A stretch of DNA of 64,000 nt, taken from Prosthecodimorpha hirschii. Lineage in GTDB: Bacteria; Pseudomonadota; Alphaproteobacteria; Rhizobiales; Ancalomicrobiaceae. Every line of letters starts with the position of its first letter. Position 1 is the stretch's first letter. A model generated the notes under the pieces. That model had not been told where the DNA came from. It was given only the letters and a program-made list of their open reading frames with translations, and ran no database searches. The DNA lies in assembly GCF_001305515.1 (NCBI RefSeq), contig NZ_LJYW01000001.1, forward strand, positions 220,226-284,225, read 5' to 3'. Positions 43,323 to 52,665 of the stretch are shown here, in pieces. The position numbers and the translations under genes are program-made.

Positions 43323-43965
43323 ATGCGCCTCGCCGCCGCGACCCTCGACGCCCTTCCGCCCGCCGTCGCCCGCCCCGCCTACGATCGTGCGGGCGTCACG
43401 CCCGGCGTGATCCATCTCGGCATCGGGGCCTTCCACCGCGCCCATCAGGCCGTCTACCTGGACGACATCCTCGCACGCGGCGAAACCGATTGGGGGATCG
43501 TCGCCGCGAGCCTGCGCAGCGCCGACACGCGCGATGCCCTGGCGCCGCAGGACGGCCTCTATACGATCGCCGTGCGCTCGGCGGCGGGCGAGAGCCTGCG
43601 GGTGATCGGCGCCGTCGGCGAAGTGCTGGTCGCCCCGGAGGATCCTGAACGGCCGATCCCCGGTTTACCGGGCCGGTCATCGAAGCCCTCGATCGCCTGT
43701 TCGAATCCGGCGTCAAGGCAACCGTCGCCGCTGCCGCACACGGCCGTTAGGCCGGGATCCGCATGGGGCGCGCTTCGCCGACGTGATCACCGAGGCCGAC
43801 GGCGATTCGCATCAGATCGCGCGCGGCCTGATGGCCATCCGCGAGATTTTCGGCAGCGATCTTCCGGCCGATCCCCGGTTTACCGGGCCGGTCATCGAAG
43901 CCCTCGATCGCCTGTTCGAATCCGGCGTCAAGGCAACCGTCGCCGCTGCCGCACACGGCCGTTAG
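43323..43965 (+). pseudogene. uxuB: Mannitol dehydrogenase-family gene (fructuronate reductase candidate), middle deleted
   Basis: The first 112 codons or so from ATG 43323 (with AAGGA at 43306) encode the family N-terminus: VIHLGIGAFHRAHQAVYLDDIL, DWGIVAASLR and QDGLYTIAVRS. At 43650 the coding sense stops. A second frame (about 43771-43965) encodes the C-terminus: VITEADGDSHQIARGLMAIREIFG and PVIEALDRLFESGVKATVAAAAHGR. About 300 residues of the usual 480-490 are missing. The last part of the gene, including its stop, appears twice as a perfect 118-bp repeat. The protein cannot be functional as it stands. Its place beside uxuA and the FadR operator suggests UxuB. An assembly error over the repeat is an alternative. 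Confidence 0.82.
43650..43767 (+). repeat. First copy of 118-bp direct repeat in the broken uxuB-like gene
   Basis: Bases 43650-43767 are identical over 118 positions to 43865-43982; the copies are 215 bases apart. The segment carries the final codons of the gene and about 24 bases after its stop. Sequence outside the copies differs, so it marks the recombination point. Confidence 0.95.
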
Positions 43966-43982
43966 GCCGGGATCCGCATGGG
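43865..43982 (+). repeat. Second copy of 118-bp direct repeat
   Basis: This is the copy that continues the C-terminal reading frame of the mannitol dehydrogenase family. It follows directly from upstream C-terminal coding sequence, so it is in its original place; the copy at 43650 looks like the displaced one. Confidence 0.95.
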
Positions 43983-43985
43983 AGC

Positions 43986-44009
43986 GATCCGCTCCGTAAC
44001 GAGCGGATC
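43986..44009 (+). terminator. Hairpin after the broken uxuB-like gene
   Basis: gatccgctc (43986-43994) pairs perfectly with gagcggatc (44001-44009), with a 6-base loop. It lies 21 bases after the repeated stop codon and has no T-run. It could terminate both converging transcripts. Confidence 0.5.
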
Positions 44010-44109
44010 GGGCCGTCGCCGATCCGCGTTGGGACCGGCCGGCGCGTTAAGATCGAAATGACGCGAGCCCCGGCGGGGCCCGCGTCCGGATGGTCCGACC
44101 GACCGCCCG

Positions 44110-45129
44110 TCAGGGCTTGCGCTGATCGGCCGGCGGCAGGAACTTGGTCGTGTAGATGTCCTCGGGCTTCGGCACCACCTTCAGCGCATAGGCCTCGGCC
44201 GCAACCTCGATCGACTTCTGCATCCGCGCCGGGTCGACATGCCCGAAGCCGTTCGCCTTGATGCTGGGGGTCAGCATGGCACGGTCGAGCACGAATTTCA
44301 GGCGGGCCTTCTCAAGATCGGCCTTCACCAGCGGATCGACCTTGGAGAGCGACGGCACCGCGCCGTCCGGGTCCTTGGCGATATCCTTAAGACCGGCGAT
44401 GGTCGCACGCACGAAGGCGGCGACGATCTCGGGGTTCTTCTCGGCATAGTCCTTCCGGACGATCACGGTCGAACCGTAGAGGTCGAGACCGTTTTCCGGG
44501 AAGGGGAAGATCACGATGTCGTCGGCCGCGACGCCGATGCCGGTCAGATTGAAGACCGAGGTCGAGGCGAAGCCCGAAATGGCGTCGACCTGGCCCTGCA
44601 CCAGCATCGCCTCGCGCAGCTGCGGCTGCATGGAGGTCCACTTCACCGCTGCGGCATCGATGCCGGCCGCCTTGGCGAAGGCCGGGAACATCAGGCGGGA
44701 GCTGTCCGCTTCCGGCGCACCGAGATTCTTGCCGACCAGGTCCTTCGGCGACTTGATGCCCGATTTCTTCAGCGTGATGATCGAGTTCAGGGTCTTGTCG
44801 AAAGTCTGGAAGACGCCGAGCACCGGATTGGACGGATTGTCGCCGACGAACTTGATGACCGCGTTGATGTCCGAGAAGCCGATGTCATAGGCGCCGCTCG
44901 CCACCTTGGTGACCGCATCGCCCGAGCCGAAGCCACGGTCGATCTTGACGTTGAGGCCCTCCTTGGTGAAGTAGCCCTTCTCCTGCGCGACCGTCCAGAT
45001 GGCGTGGTTGCCCTGCACGGCCCAATCGAGGGTGAATTTCACGTCCTTGGTCTGTGCCAGCGCCGCCCCGGCGCCAAATACCAGCGCAACCGCGCCGGCA
45101 AGCATAGTTTTCGCAATTCCGATCGACAT
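44110..45129 (-). CDS. NMT1/SsuA-type ABC substrate-binding protein, orphan
   Basis: The 339-residue protein has a signal peptide (MLAGAVALVFGAGAALA) and an NMT1/THI5-like or TauA/SsuA-like fold: VKFTLDWAVQGNHAIWTVAQ, GYFTKEGLNVKID, YDIGFSDINAVIKF and GKNLGAPEADSSRLMFP. ATG 45129 follows GGAGGCG. Ligands of the family include thiamine precursors, sulfonates, nitrate and riboflavin. No ATPase or permease gene is next to it, so partners must be elsewhere. No riboswitch is evident. Confidence 0.87.
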   Translation of the reverse strand: MSIGIAKTMLAGAVALVFGAGAALAQTKDVKFTLDWAVQGNHAIWTVAQEKGYFTKEGLNVKIDRGFGSGDAVTKVASGAYDIGFSDINAVIKFVGDNPSNPVLGVFQTFDKTLNSIITLKKSGIKSPKDLVGKNLGAPEADSSRLMFPAFAKAAGIDAAAVKWTSMQPQLREAMLVQGQVDAISGFASTSVFNLTGIGVAADDIVIFPFPENGLDLYGSTVIVRKDYAEKNPEIVAAFVRATIAGLKDIAKDPDGAVPSLSKVDPLVKADLEKARLKFVLDRAMLTPSIKANGFGHVDPARMQKSIEVAAEAYALKVVPKPEDIYTTKFLPPADQRKP

Positions 45130-45320
45130 GGACGCCTCCGAACTGGCCCGGCGGCCCGCGCGGACCACCGTCATCGGGGCGTCAGTTCACACTGCGCCCA
45201 CGCCCCTGTCGAGCGCATTTTTAGGCAGCCCACCGAAAAGGCAACCGCTTGCAGCATGAGGCCTGCCGCACCCGGCCCGCGGGCTGGGCCGGGTGCGGCA
45301 GGACGCCGGCTCGACGGCCG

Positions 45321-46223
45321 TCAGGCCGCCAGCAGGTGCCGGCGGAACCAGTCGGCCGCGGCAGACGACGCGGCCGCAAAGTCGTTCACATAGGCGTCGA
45401 AATGGCCGCCGGTGAGCGTGACCAGCTTCTTGGGCTCGAGCGCCTTCTCGTAGGCGGCCAGCGCCAGGTCGGCGACCGTCAGGACATCGCCGAGGGCAAC
45501 GACCATGAGAAGCGGCGTCGGGCTGATCGACCGGATGTAGCTGGCCGGCTCGTATTCGGTGAACATCTCGACCGAACGGAGCGTCACCTCATTCTTCCAG
45601 GACGGTGCCCGGAGGCGGCCGGTCTCGGTGAACCAGGTCCAGCTGTCCGGCGTCGGCAGCGCGGCCGGCCCGGCCGGATCCTCGCTGACGACCGGAATCA
45701 TGGCCGGCGGCTCGCCGGCGCCACGCGCCCGGCGATCGGCATCGAACAGGCCGCGCACGGCCGCGATCGTGTCGGAACGGATCAGACGCAGCGCATTGTC
45801 ATGGCCGCTGGCCAGCGGCACCTGGGAGACGACGCATTTGATCCGCTTGTCGATGGCGCCAAGCACCAGGACATGTCCGCCGCTGTAGCTCGATCCCCAG
45901 ACGCCGATGCGATCCGGGTCGGTCTCTTCGAGCCCCTGCACGAAGGTGATCGCATCCCGATAGTCGCGCACCTGCTGCCAGGGGTCGATCTCCAGACGCG
46001 GCTCGCCGTCGCTGGCGCCGAAGTTGCGGTTGTCGAAAACCAGCGCGGCCAGGCCGGCGGCGGCGAAGGCCTCGGCGAAGCGATCGAGATACATCTCCTT
46101 CACGGCCGAGAAGCCGTGCGCCATCACGATGGTCGGGACGCGGCCCGTACGCCCGTCCGGCAGGTAGTGCCAGCCGCGCAGGGTCACGCCGTCTTCGGTC
46201 TTGAACGAGATATCGCGTCTCAT
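45321..46223 (-). CDS. Alpha/beta hydrolase (dienelactone or Xaa-Pro peptidase-like)
   Basis: The 300-residue protein has a hydrolase fold: IVMAHGFSAVKE (oxyanion loop), nucleophile elbow GVWGSSYSGGH, a probable acid in the VALGDVLT stretch and the C-terminal His in LTGGHFDAY. A likely serine esterase or amidase; the substrate is unknown. ATG 46221-46223 follows GGGAGGAATGACC. It is divergent from the AraC-type regulator, 166 bases apart, which suggests that the regulator controls it. Confidence 0.88.
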   Translation of the reverse strand: MRRDISFKTEDGVTLRGWHYLPDGRTGRVPTIVMAHGFSAVKEMYLDRFAEAFAAAGLAALVFDNRNFGASDGEPRLEIDPWQQVRDYRDAITFVQGLEETDPDRIGVWGSSYSGGHVLVLGAIDKRIKCVVSQVPLASGHDNALRLIRSDTIAAVRGLFDADRRARGAGEPPAMIPVVSEDPAGPAALPTPDSWTWFTETGRLRAPSWKNEVTLRSVEMFTEYEPASYIRSISPTPLLMVVALGDVLTVADLALAAYEKALEPKKLVTLTGGHFDAYVNDFAAASSAAADWFRRHLLAA

Positions 46224-46389
46224 GGGGTCATTCCTCCCGGAACTCGGCTCTTTGGCGATCGTCCTTCCACGGCCGATGCGTGCCGATCATCCGTCCCGGC
46301 AGGATATGCGTCTTGCTTGTGCCTGCGCCCCGACTTGACCATTCTCGCAAGTGGGCCGGCCTGCCGGTCCGGATCGCGGGAGCGGGCGC

Positions 46390-47343
46390 ATGATCGCAGA
46401 CAGGTGGACGGCAGCCTCCATCCGACCCGGCCAGAGATATGACGCCTGGCGCGCCGCGCTGAATGCCAGCCATCTCGAATGGACGCTGGAGCGGAGCGAC
46501 GACCGGCCCTTCCGCGCCGCCGTCACCCGGCGGCGGTTTGGTGCCGTCGACGTGGTCGAATGCGCGTGCGATCCTTGCACCGGTCGGCGCGGTCGCCCGG
46601 AAATCGCCCGGACGGAGGGCGCCTATTTCGGTGTGCTGTTCGAACTGGGCGGACGCGAGGTGATCCGCCAGGACGGTCGCGAGGCGGTGCTGGAGCCCGG
46701 CGACTTCGTGATGTGGGACAGCGAGCGGGAGATGGAGTTCCGCGTCCTGTCCCCGCTGCGCAAGCTGACGCTGTTGATCCCGAAGCCGCAACTGTCCGGC
46801 TGGCTCGCCGATCCCGAGCGGCACGCCGGCGCGGTCGTCCGCGGCGGGTCGGGCGCAGGGGCCCTCGCCAGCGATGTGCTCCGCCGTCTCGCCCGGGAGA
46901 TCGACACCATCGAGACCGGACAGGCAGGCGCCGTGATGGAACCGGTGCTCGGTCTGGTCTCGGCCGCGCTCACCGCCCAGGTCGCTCCGCGGCCGTCCAC
47001 CGGCAGCGAGGAGTTCCGCCGGATCTGCGCCTATATCGAAGCGGCCCTGGCCGATCCGGACCTCTCGCCGGCCGGCATCGCACGGGCCCACGGCATGTCG
47101 ATCCGCACGCTCTACACGACCTTCGCCGACAACGGCGCTTCGGTTTCGCGCTGGATCCGCCTGCGCCGCCTGCATCGTTGCCGTCAGGAACTGGCCCGGT
47201 CGGGACGGCAACGGACCATCACCGAGATCGCCTTCGATTGGGGCTTCAACGACATGGCGCATTTCAGCCGCGCCTTCAAAGCCACCTACGGCGTCTCCCC
47301 GCGCGCCTTTGCGCGCGGCCGCGGCGACGCCGGAACGGACTGA
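46390..47343 (+). CDS. AraC-family regulator with N-terminal cupin-like binding domain
   Basis: The 317-residue protein has an AraC-binding-domain-like N-terminal region (about 15-180, with YFGVLFELGGREVI and LEPGDFVMWDSERE) and a C-terminal HTH_18 pair (GIARAHGMSIRTLYTTF and ITEIAFDWGFNDMAHFSRAFKATYG). This layout is that of the FeaR/PobR-like or 'AraC-binding-like' family that senses aromatic compounds. The divergent hydrolase gene is the likely target. Confidence 0.9.
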   Translation: MIADRWTAASIRPGQRYDAWRAALNASHLEWTLERSDDRPFRAAVTRRRFGAVDVVECACDPCTGRRGRPEIARTEGAYFGVLFELGGREVIRQDGREAVLEPGDFVMWDSEREMEFRVLSPLRKLTLLIPKPQLSGWLADPERHAGAVVRGGSGAGALASDVLRRLAREIDTIETGQAGAVMEPVLGLVSAALTAQVAPRPSTGSEEFRRICAYIEAALADPDLSPAGIARAHGMSIRTLYTTFADNGASVSRWIRLRRLHRCRQELARSGRQRTITEIAFDWGFNDMAHFSRAFKATYGVSPRAFARGRGDAGTD

Positions 47344-47373
47344 GCGACGGGCCGCACGGCCGGACGCGACGCG

Positions 47374-48084
47374 TCAGATCAGCTTCAGCCCGCGGAAGCT
47401 GGCGTGGCCGTCCCGGCCGACGATGATGTGGTCGTGGACCAGGATGCCGAGCGGCTTCGCCACGTCGATGATCTGGCGGGTCATGGTGATATCGGCCTGC
47501 GACGGGGTCGGATCGCCGGATGGGTGGTTGTGGACCAGCACCACGGCCGTGGCGGAGAGTTCCAGCGCCCGCTTGATGATCTCGCGCGGATAGACCGGCG
47601 TGTGGTCGACGGTGCCGACCTGCTGCACCTCGTCGGCGATCAGGCCGTTCTTCTTGTCCAGGAACAGGATGCGGAACTGCTCGCGGGCCTCGAAGGCCAT
47701 GGCGGTGCGGCAATAGTCGATCACCTGGCTCCAACTCGACAGGATCGGCTTCTTGAACACCTCGCCGCGCACCAGACGCTGGGCGGCGGCCTGCACGAGC
47801 TTCAGATCGGCCGCGACCGCCTCGCCGATGCCCGGCACCTCGGTCAGCCGGTCGACCGGCGCGGCGAGGACTTCGGCAAAGGAACCGAAGCGGGCGACCA
47901 GCGTCTTGGCCAGGCCCTTCACGTCGCGTCGCGGAATGGAGCGGAACAGCAGCAGTTCGAGGAGTTCGTAGTCCGGCATGCCGTCGGCACCGGACTCGCG
48001 AAAGCGCGCCTTCAGCCGTTCGCGGTGGCCGTGCCAATGGGGCTCCTGCGATGCGGGAAGACTCGCTTCGTCGAAGCCTGTCAT
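47374..48084 (-). CDS. radC: RadC/MPN domain protein
   Basis: The 236-residue protein has an N-terminal helix-hairpin-helix UPF0758 region ([27 protein letters not shown]) and a JAB-type MPN domain with the metal motif [14 protein letters not shown] and an upstream Glu in ADEVQQVG. Despite the historical name, a role in radiation repair is not supported; the family is widespread and unassigned. It follows map by nine bases in the typical sfsA-map-radC order. Confidence 0.93.
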   Translation of the reverse strand: MTGFDEASLPASQEPHWHGHRERLKARFRESGADGMPDYELLELLLFRSIPRRDVKGLAKTLVARFGSFAEVLAAPVDRLTEVPGIGEAVAADLKLVQAAAQRLVRGEVFKKPILSSWSQVIDYCRTAMAFEAREQFRILFLDKKNGLIADEVQQVGTVDHTPVYPREIIKRALELSATAVVLVHNHPSGDPTPSQADITMTRQIIDVAKPLGILVHDHIIVGRDGHASFRGLKLI

Positions 48085-48092
48085 GGCCGGCG

Positions 48093-48920
48093 TCAGATCC
48101 TGTAGGGCGGCTTGTGCAATCCGGCCGGCGAAAGCGTGAAGATCTCGCAACCGGTTTCGGTCACCCCGACGGTATGCTCGAATTGCGCGGAAAGCGAGCG
48201 GTCGCGCGTCACGGCCGTCCAGCCGTCGGCGAGCACCTTCACGTGCGGCCGGCCCAGATTGACCATCGGCTCGATGGTGAAGATCATGCCCGGCTTCAGC
48301 TCGATGCCCTCGCCCGGGCGGCCGTAGTGCAGGATGTTCGGCGCGTCGTGGAACAGAAGGCCGACGCCGTGGCCGCAGAAATCGCGCACTACCGAACAGC
48401 GCTCCGCCTCGACATAGTCCTGGATCGCCGCGCCGATGTCGCCGGTCGTGCGGCCGGGCTTCACGGCCGCGATGCCGCGCAAAAGCGATTCGTAGGTCAC
48501 CTCGACCAGCCGCTCGGCCGCCCGCTTGACCTCGCCGATCAGGTACATGCGCGAGGAATCGCCATGCCAGCCGTCAAGGATGTAGGTCACGTCGATATTG
48601 ACGATGTCGCCGTCGCGCAGCGGCTTCTCGTTCGGGATGCCGTGGCAGACGACATGGTTGATCGAGGTGCAGGTGCTCTTGGTATAGCCGCGATAGTTCA
48701 GCGTTGCCGGCAGCGCGCCGTGCTCGATACCGAAGGCATAGACGAAATCGTTGATCTCGTCGGTCGTGGTCCCCGGCTTGGCCAGCGCGGCGAGCTCGTC
48801 CAGACAGCGCGCCGCCAGTTGCCCGGCCTTGCGCATGCCGGCGAAGCCGTCGGGGCCGTAGAGCCGGATCGCGCCTGTATTCCTGTGCGGCGCCGTCGCC
48901 GCATCGACATATGTGACCAT
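48093..48920 (-). CDS. map: Type I methionine aminopeptidase
   Basis: The 275-residue enzyme removes N-terminal Met. Metal ligands and family motifs are clear: [28 protein letters not shown] (Asp), [14 protein letters not shown] (His), FTIEPMVN (Glu) and a C-terminal FEHTVGVT (Glu nearby). No Shine-Dalgarno sequence precedes ATG 48918-48920; the purine-rich tract here is on the opposite strand. The upstream frame is long but lacks family similarity. Downstream, radC follows closely. Confidence 0.94.
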   Translation of the reverse strand: MVTYVDAATAPHRNTGAIRLYGPDGFAGMRKAGQLAARCLDELAALAKPGTTTDEINDFVYAFGIEHGALPATLNYRGYTKSTCTSINHVVCHGIPNEKPLRDGDIVNIDVTYILDGWHGDSSRMYLIGEVKRAAERLVEVTYESLLRGIAAVKPGRTTGDIGAAIQDYVEAERCSVVRDFCGHGVGLLFHDAPNILHYGRPGEGIELKPGMIFTIEPMVNLGRPHVKVLADGWTAVTRDRSLSAQFEHTVGVTETGCEIFTLSPAGLHKPPYRI

Positions 48921-49128
48921 GGAAGGAGATCCGCGAGAGTTCGGGAAGCGGCGGGCCGCACAGATTGGTTGTTCATATAAAACGTCGCGAGGACTTTCGC
49001 CATGAACTTCCGGCGATCCCTGCCCCTCGAACGGCCCTGATGGACAGCGCCGCTTCGCGATCGGCGCACCGCCGGCGCTTCGGGATGCCCGATCGGCCGC
49101 CCGACGAAGGGCTGCCGGATCCCGTGCG

Positions 49129-49827
49129 CTACACCATCGGCACCTTGCGTTCGACGGCGATCTCTTCCGGCGTGATCCGGCAGGCATAGGCGACGGCCTC
49201 GACGCCGCGGGCGGCGGCGCGGTCGAAGGCGCGGGCATAGGTGGGGTCGATGTCGGCGGCGAGCGCGAAGCGGTCGGCGTCCGGGCGCTGGATCAGGTAG
49301 ACCATCATGGCCCGGTGCCCCTCGGCGACCTGATCGGCCAGTTCGTCGAGATGCTTGGCACCGCGCGCGGTCACGCTGTCGGGGAATTCGGCCAGGCCCG
49401 CGCGCCGGAGCAGATGGACATTCTTGACCTCGACATAGGCGCGGCCGCGGGCCTCGTCCTCCAGCAGCATGTCGACGCGGCTGTTGCGGCCGTACTTGAC
49501 CTCGCGGCGCAACGCCGCATAGCCGGCAAGTTCGCCGATCGTGCCGTCCCGGACGGCCGCCTCGACCAGTCCGTTCGGCCAGGCCGTGTTGATCCCGACC
49601 AGCGCCCCGTCGGCTTCCACCAATTCCCAAGAATAGGCGAGCTTGCGCTTGGGATCGTCGGACCGCGACAGCCAGACCCGCATGCCAGGCGCCGCGAGGC
49701 CGAGCATGGAGCCGGGATTGGCGCAATGGGCGGTGACGCTTTCGCCGGTGTCGAGATCGACATCCGCCAGGAAGCGCTTGTACCGGCGGACGAGACGGCC
49801 GGTGATCAGGGGACGGGGAAAGCGCAT
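49129..49827 (-). CDS. sfsA: DNA/RNA nuclease SfsA
   Basis: The 232-residue protein has the SfsA pattern: [54 protein letters not shown] (Glu-x-Lys of a restriction-endonuclease-like core) and [16 protein letters not shown]. It was first named for sugar fermentation stimulation and more recently assigned nuclease activity. ATG 49827 is preferred because earlier starts add residues not found in the family. It is probably the first gene before map and radC. Confidence 0.94.
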   Translation of the reverse strand: MRFPRPLITGRLVRRYKRFLADVDLDTGESVTAHCANPGSMLGLAAPGMRVWLSRSDDPKRKLAYSWELVEADGALVGINTAWPNGLVEAAVRDGTIGELAGYAALRREVKYGRNSRVDMLLEDEARGRAYVEVKNVHLLRRAGLAEFPDSVTARGAKHLDELADQVAEGHRAMMVYLIQRPDADRFALAADIDPTYARAFDRAAARGVEAVAYACRITPEEIAVERKVPMV

Positions 49828-50124
49828 GGGGCCTCGGGGCTGACGTGCGGGTTCGGCCCCCTGCCGTACCCGATTCCCCACGCCCGTCGCAGGCTAGCCG
49901 TGGCCGCCGGTCCGCCGGCGCCGGGTGACTCGCATGCAGCGAAATCCCGCCGCCTCACGGAAAGGCAGACACGTCAACTGCGAATGTCGCAAAAACGGGC
50001 ATACTGCCGAAGCCTGCGGCAGAAAAAGTCGAGTTCCGGGTCTTTGCTGGTCATGAATCCGGCTTGCGCGACGGCACGACCTTTGCGGAAATGGGATCAG
50101 CAAATCGGCAAGGAAGCGACCCGC

Positions 50125-51612
50125 ATGATCGCCAAGGCGTTCGACGAGATGACGGCTCTGGGGGACGGTTGCCGATCGGGATATGAGCTCGTCCAGGCAT
50201 GGCTCGCCGCGACCCCGGCGGAGACGCTGCGCCAGCGGCAGCAGGAAGCCGAGCTCCTGTTCCGGCGAATCGGCATCACCTTCGCGGTCTATGGCGACGC
50301 CGAGGGCGAGGAACGGCTGATTCCGTTCGACATCGTGCCGCGCGTCCTGACCCGACCGGAATGGCAGCGCCTGTCCAAGGGTTTGGAACAGCGCGTCAAT
50401 GCGCTCAACATGTTCCTGAAGGACATCTACGGCAAGGGCGAGGTCCTCAAGGCGGGCGTCGTGCCCGAGGATCTGGTCTATCGGAATCCGTATTTCCGGC
50501 CCGAGATGCAGGGCATGCAGCTGCCGCACGACATCTACGTGATGATCGCCGGCATCGACATCGTCCGCGTCGACGCCGACACCTTCTATGTCCTGGAGGA
50601 CAATGCGCGCACGCCATCGGGCGTCTCCTACATGCTGGAGAACCGGGAGGTGATGATGCGCCTCTTCCCGGATCTCTGCGCACGCCATCGCATCGCGCCG
50701 GTCGAGAACTATGCCGACGAACTGCTCGCGACCCTGAAATCGGTCGCGCCGGGCTCGGCACCCGGCGAGCCGACCGTGGCGGTCCTGACGCCCGGCGCCT
50801 TCAACTCGGCCTATTACGAGCACTCGTTCCTGGCCGACAAGCTCGGCGTCGAACTGGTCGAAGGCCGCGATCTGTTCGTGCGCGAGAACATCGTCTACAT
50901 GCGCACGACCGAGGGACCGAAACGGCTCGATGTGATCTATCGCCGCGTCGACGACGACTTCATCGATCCCCTCGCCTTCCGGCCCGATTCGGTGCTGGGC
51001 GTGCCGGGGCTCCTGTCGGCCTACCGCGCCGGCAACGTGACGCTCGCCAACGCGGTCGGGACCGGCTGCGCCGACGACAAGGCGGTCTACAGCTACATGC
51101 CGGAGATCGTCCGCTTCTATACCGGCGCCGAGCCGATCCTCTCCAATGTGCCGACCTGGCGCTGCCGCGAGCCCGACGCCCTGAAATATGTGCTCGAGCA
51201 CCTGCCCGAACTGGTGGTCAAGGAGGTCGACGGATCGGGCGGTTACGGCATGCTGGTCGGGCCGAAGGCCGACAGCGCCACGATCGAGAATTTCCGGCAG
51301 AAGCTGATCCGCGATCCGTCGAAATTCATCGCCCAGCCGACGCTCGCATTGTCCACCGTGCCGACCTTCGTCGGCGAGGGCGTCGCGCCCCGGCATGTCG
51401 ACCTGCGCCCCTATGTGCTGACCGGTGCCGACGGGGTGAAGACCGTGCCGGGCGGATTGACCCGCGTCGCCCTCAAGGAAGGCTCGCTGGTGGTCAATTC
51501 CAGCCAGGGCGGCGGCACCAAGGATACCTGGGTCGTCGACGTGCCGATCACCGACGCCGCCATCATGCAGTTCCAGCAGCAGCAACAGCAGCAATCCCGC
51601 CACCGTCCCTGA
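50125..51612 (+). CDS. Circularly permuted ATP-grasp protein of the Anbu cluster
   Basis: The 495-residue protein is a circularly permuted type 2 ATP-grasp (DUF404/407) enzyme: RIGITFAVYGD, FLKDIYG, YVLEDNARTPSGVSYML, YYEHSFLADKLGVELVEGRDL, VVKEVDGSGGYGMLVGP and DLRPYVL. Such proteins are proposed to form amide or peptide-tag links at the expense of ATP. ATG 50125 has AAGGAAG nine bases upstream. It opens a four-gene run (ATP-grasp, alpha-E, transglutaminase, Anbu). A C-terminal run of Gln is unusual. The 297-base gap before the gene has no other feature I can name. Confidence 0.92.
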   Translation: MIAKAFDEMTALGDGCRSGYELVQAWLAATPAETLRQRQQEAELLFRRIGITFAVYGDAEGEERLIPFDIVPRVLTRPEWQRLSKGLEQRVNALNMFLKDIYGKGEVLKAGVVPEDLVYRNPYFRPEMQGMQLPHDIYVMIAGIDIVRVDADTFYVLEDNARTPSGVSYMLENREVMMRLFPDLCARHRIAPVENYADELLATLKSVAPGSAPGEPTVAVLTPGAFNSAYYEHSFLADKLGVELVEGRDLFVRENIVYMRTTEGPKRLDVIYRRVDDDFIDPLAFRPDSVLGVPGLLSAYRAGNVTLANAVGTGCADDKAVYSYMPEIVRFYTGAEPILSNVPTWRCREPDALKYVLEHLPELVVKEVDGSGGYGMLVGPKADSATIENFRQKLIRDPSKFIAQPTLALSTVPTFVGEGVAPRHVDLRPYVLTGADGVKTVPGGLTRVALKEGSLVVNSSQGGGTKDTWVVDVPITDAAIMQFQQQQQQQSRHRP

Positions 51613-51677
51613 CGGGAGCCCCACCAGCCCCGATCCGCCGCCATTGGTCCCGCGCTGCCGAAAGGTTACCCTGTCCG

Positions 51678-52619
51678 ATGCTGAGCCGCACAGCCGACAG
51701 CCTCTACTGGCTCTCCCGCTACGTCGAGCGCGCCGAGAACACCGCCCGCATCATCGACGCCGCCTCCCGTCTGGCCGCCCTGCCGGCCGGCTACGGCAGC
51801 GCCACGAACGAGTGGGAATCGGCCCTGGCCGCGACCGGGAGCAAGGAGAATTTCGCCGCCCATTACGACGAGGCGACGCCGGAAACCGTGGTCGATTTCC
51901 TGGCCTTCTCGCCGCAGAATCCATCCTCGATCAAGAACTGCCTGGAGAATGCGCGCACCAATGCGCGCTCGGTCCGCACCGCTTTGACGACCGAACTCTG
52001 GGAGACCATCAACTCGGCCTGGCTGGAACTGAAGAACTACAGCCCGCGCGACCACAATCTGTCCCGGCTGGCCGACTTCCTGCGCTTCGTGAAGCAGACC
52101 TCGCTGTCCTTCGACGGATCGGCCTATCGGACCATGCTGCGGTCGGACAGCTACTGCTTCACCCGCATCGGCGTCTACATGGAGCGCGCCGACGCCACCG
52201 CGCGGATCCTGGACGTGAAGTATCACGTCCTGCTGCCGCCCGGAGCGCAGGTCGGCGGCAGCCTCGACTATTTCCAATGGTCCTCGATCCTGCGCTCGGT
52301 GTCGGCTTTGACCGCCTATCACTGGGTCTACCGCCAGAATCTGAAGCCCTGGCTGGTTGCCGACCTGCTCATTCTCAATCAGCAGATGCCGCGCTCGATC
52401 GCCAGTTGCTACGAGAACCTGACCCGCTATCTCGACATGCTGGCCCGCCATTACGGCCGCCAGGGGCCGAGCCAGCGGCATGCCCGCAGCACCTTCACGC
52501 GGCTTCAGAACGCCAATCTGGACGATGTCTTCCAGTCCGGCCTGCACGAGTTCCTGTCGGAGTTCATTGCCGACAACAACCGCCTCGGGTCGCAGATCAA
52601 CGAGCAATATCTGATCTGA
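51678..52619 (+). CDS. Alpha-E domain protein of the Anbu cluster
   Basis: The 313-residue helical protein has the alpha-E pattern: MLSRTADSLYWLSRYVERAENTAR, YCFTRIGVYMERADATARILD, HWVYRQNLKPWLVADLLIL and SCYENLTRYLDML. These proteins always accompany the permuted ATP-grasp and are thought to act with it in a peptide-tagging system. It begins 65 bases after the ATP-grasp stop and precedes the transglutaminase. Confidence 0.92.
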   Translation: MLSRTADSLYWLSRYVERAENTARIIDAASRLAALPAGYGSATNEWESALAATGSKENFAAHYDEATPETVVDFLAFSPQNPSSIKNCLENARTNARSVRTALTTELWETINSAWLELKNYSPRDHNLSRLADFLRFVKQTSLSFDGSAYRTMLRSDSYCFTRIGVYMERADATARILDVKYHVLLPPGAQVGGSLDYFQWSSILRSVSALTAYHWVYRQNLKPWLVADLLILNQQMPRSIASCYENLTRYLDMLARHYGRQGPSQRHARSTFTRLQNANLDDVFQSGLHEFLSEFIADNNRLGSQINEQYLI

Positions 52620-52665
52620 ACCACGCCTGCCTTCGGTTCCCGCCCCTTGCCGCCCGGAAAACGCG

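Noticed and set aside
48965-49189. Small plus-strand frame between map and sfsA
   Set aside because: No ribosome site or similarity; most likely the promoter region of map plus antisense of sfsA.
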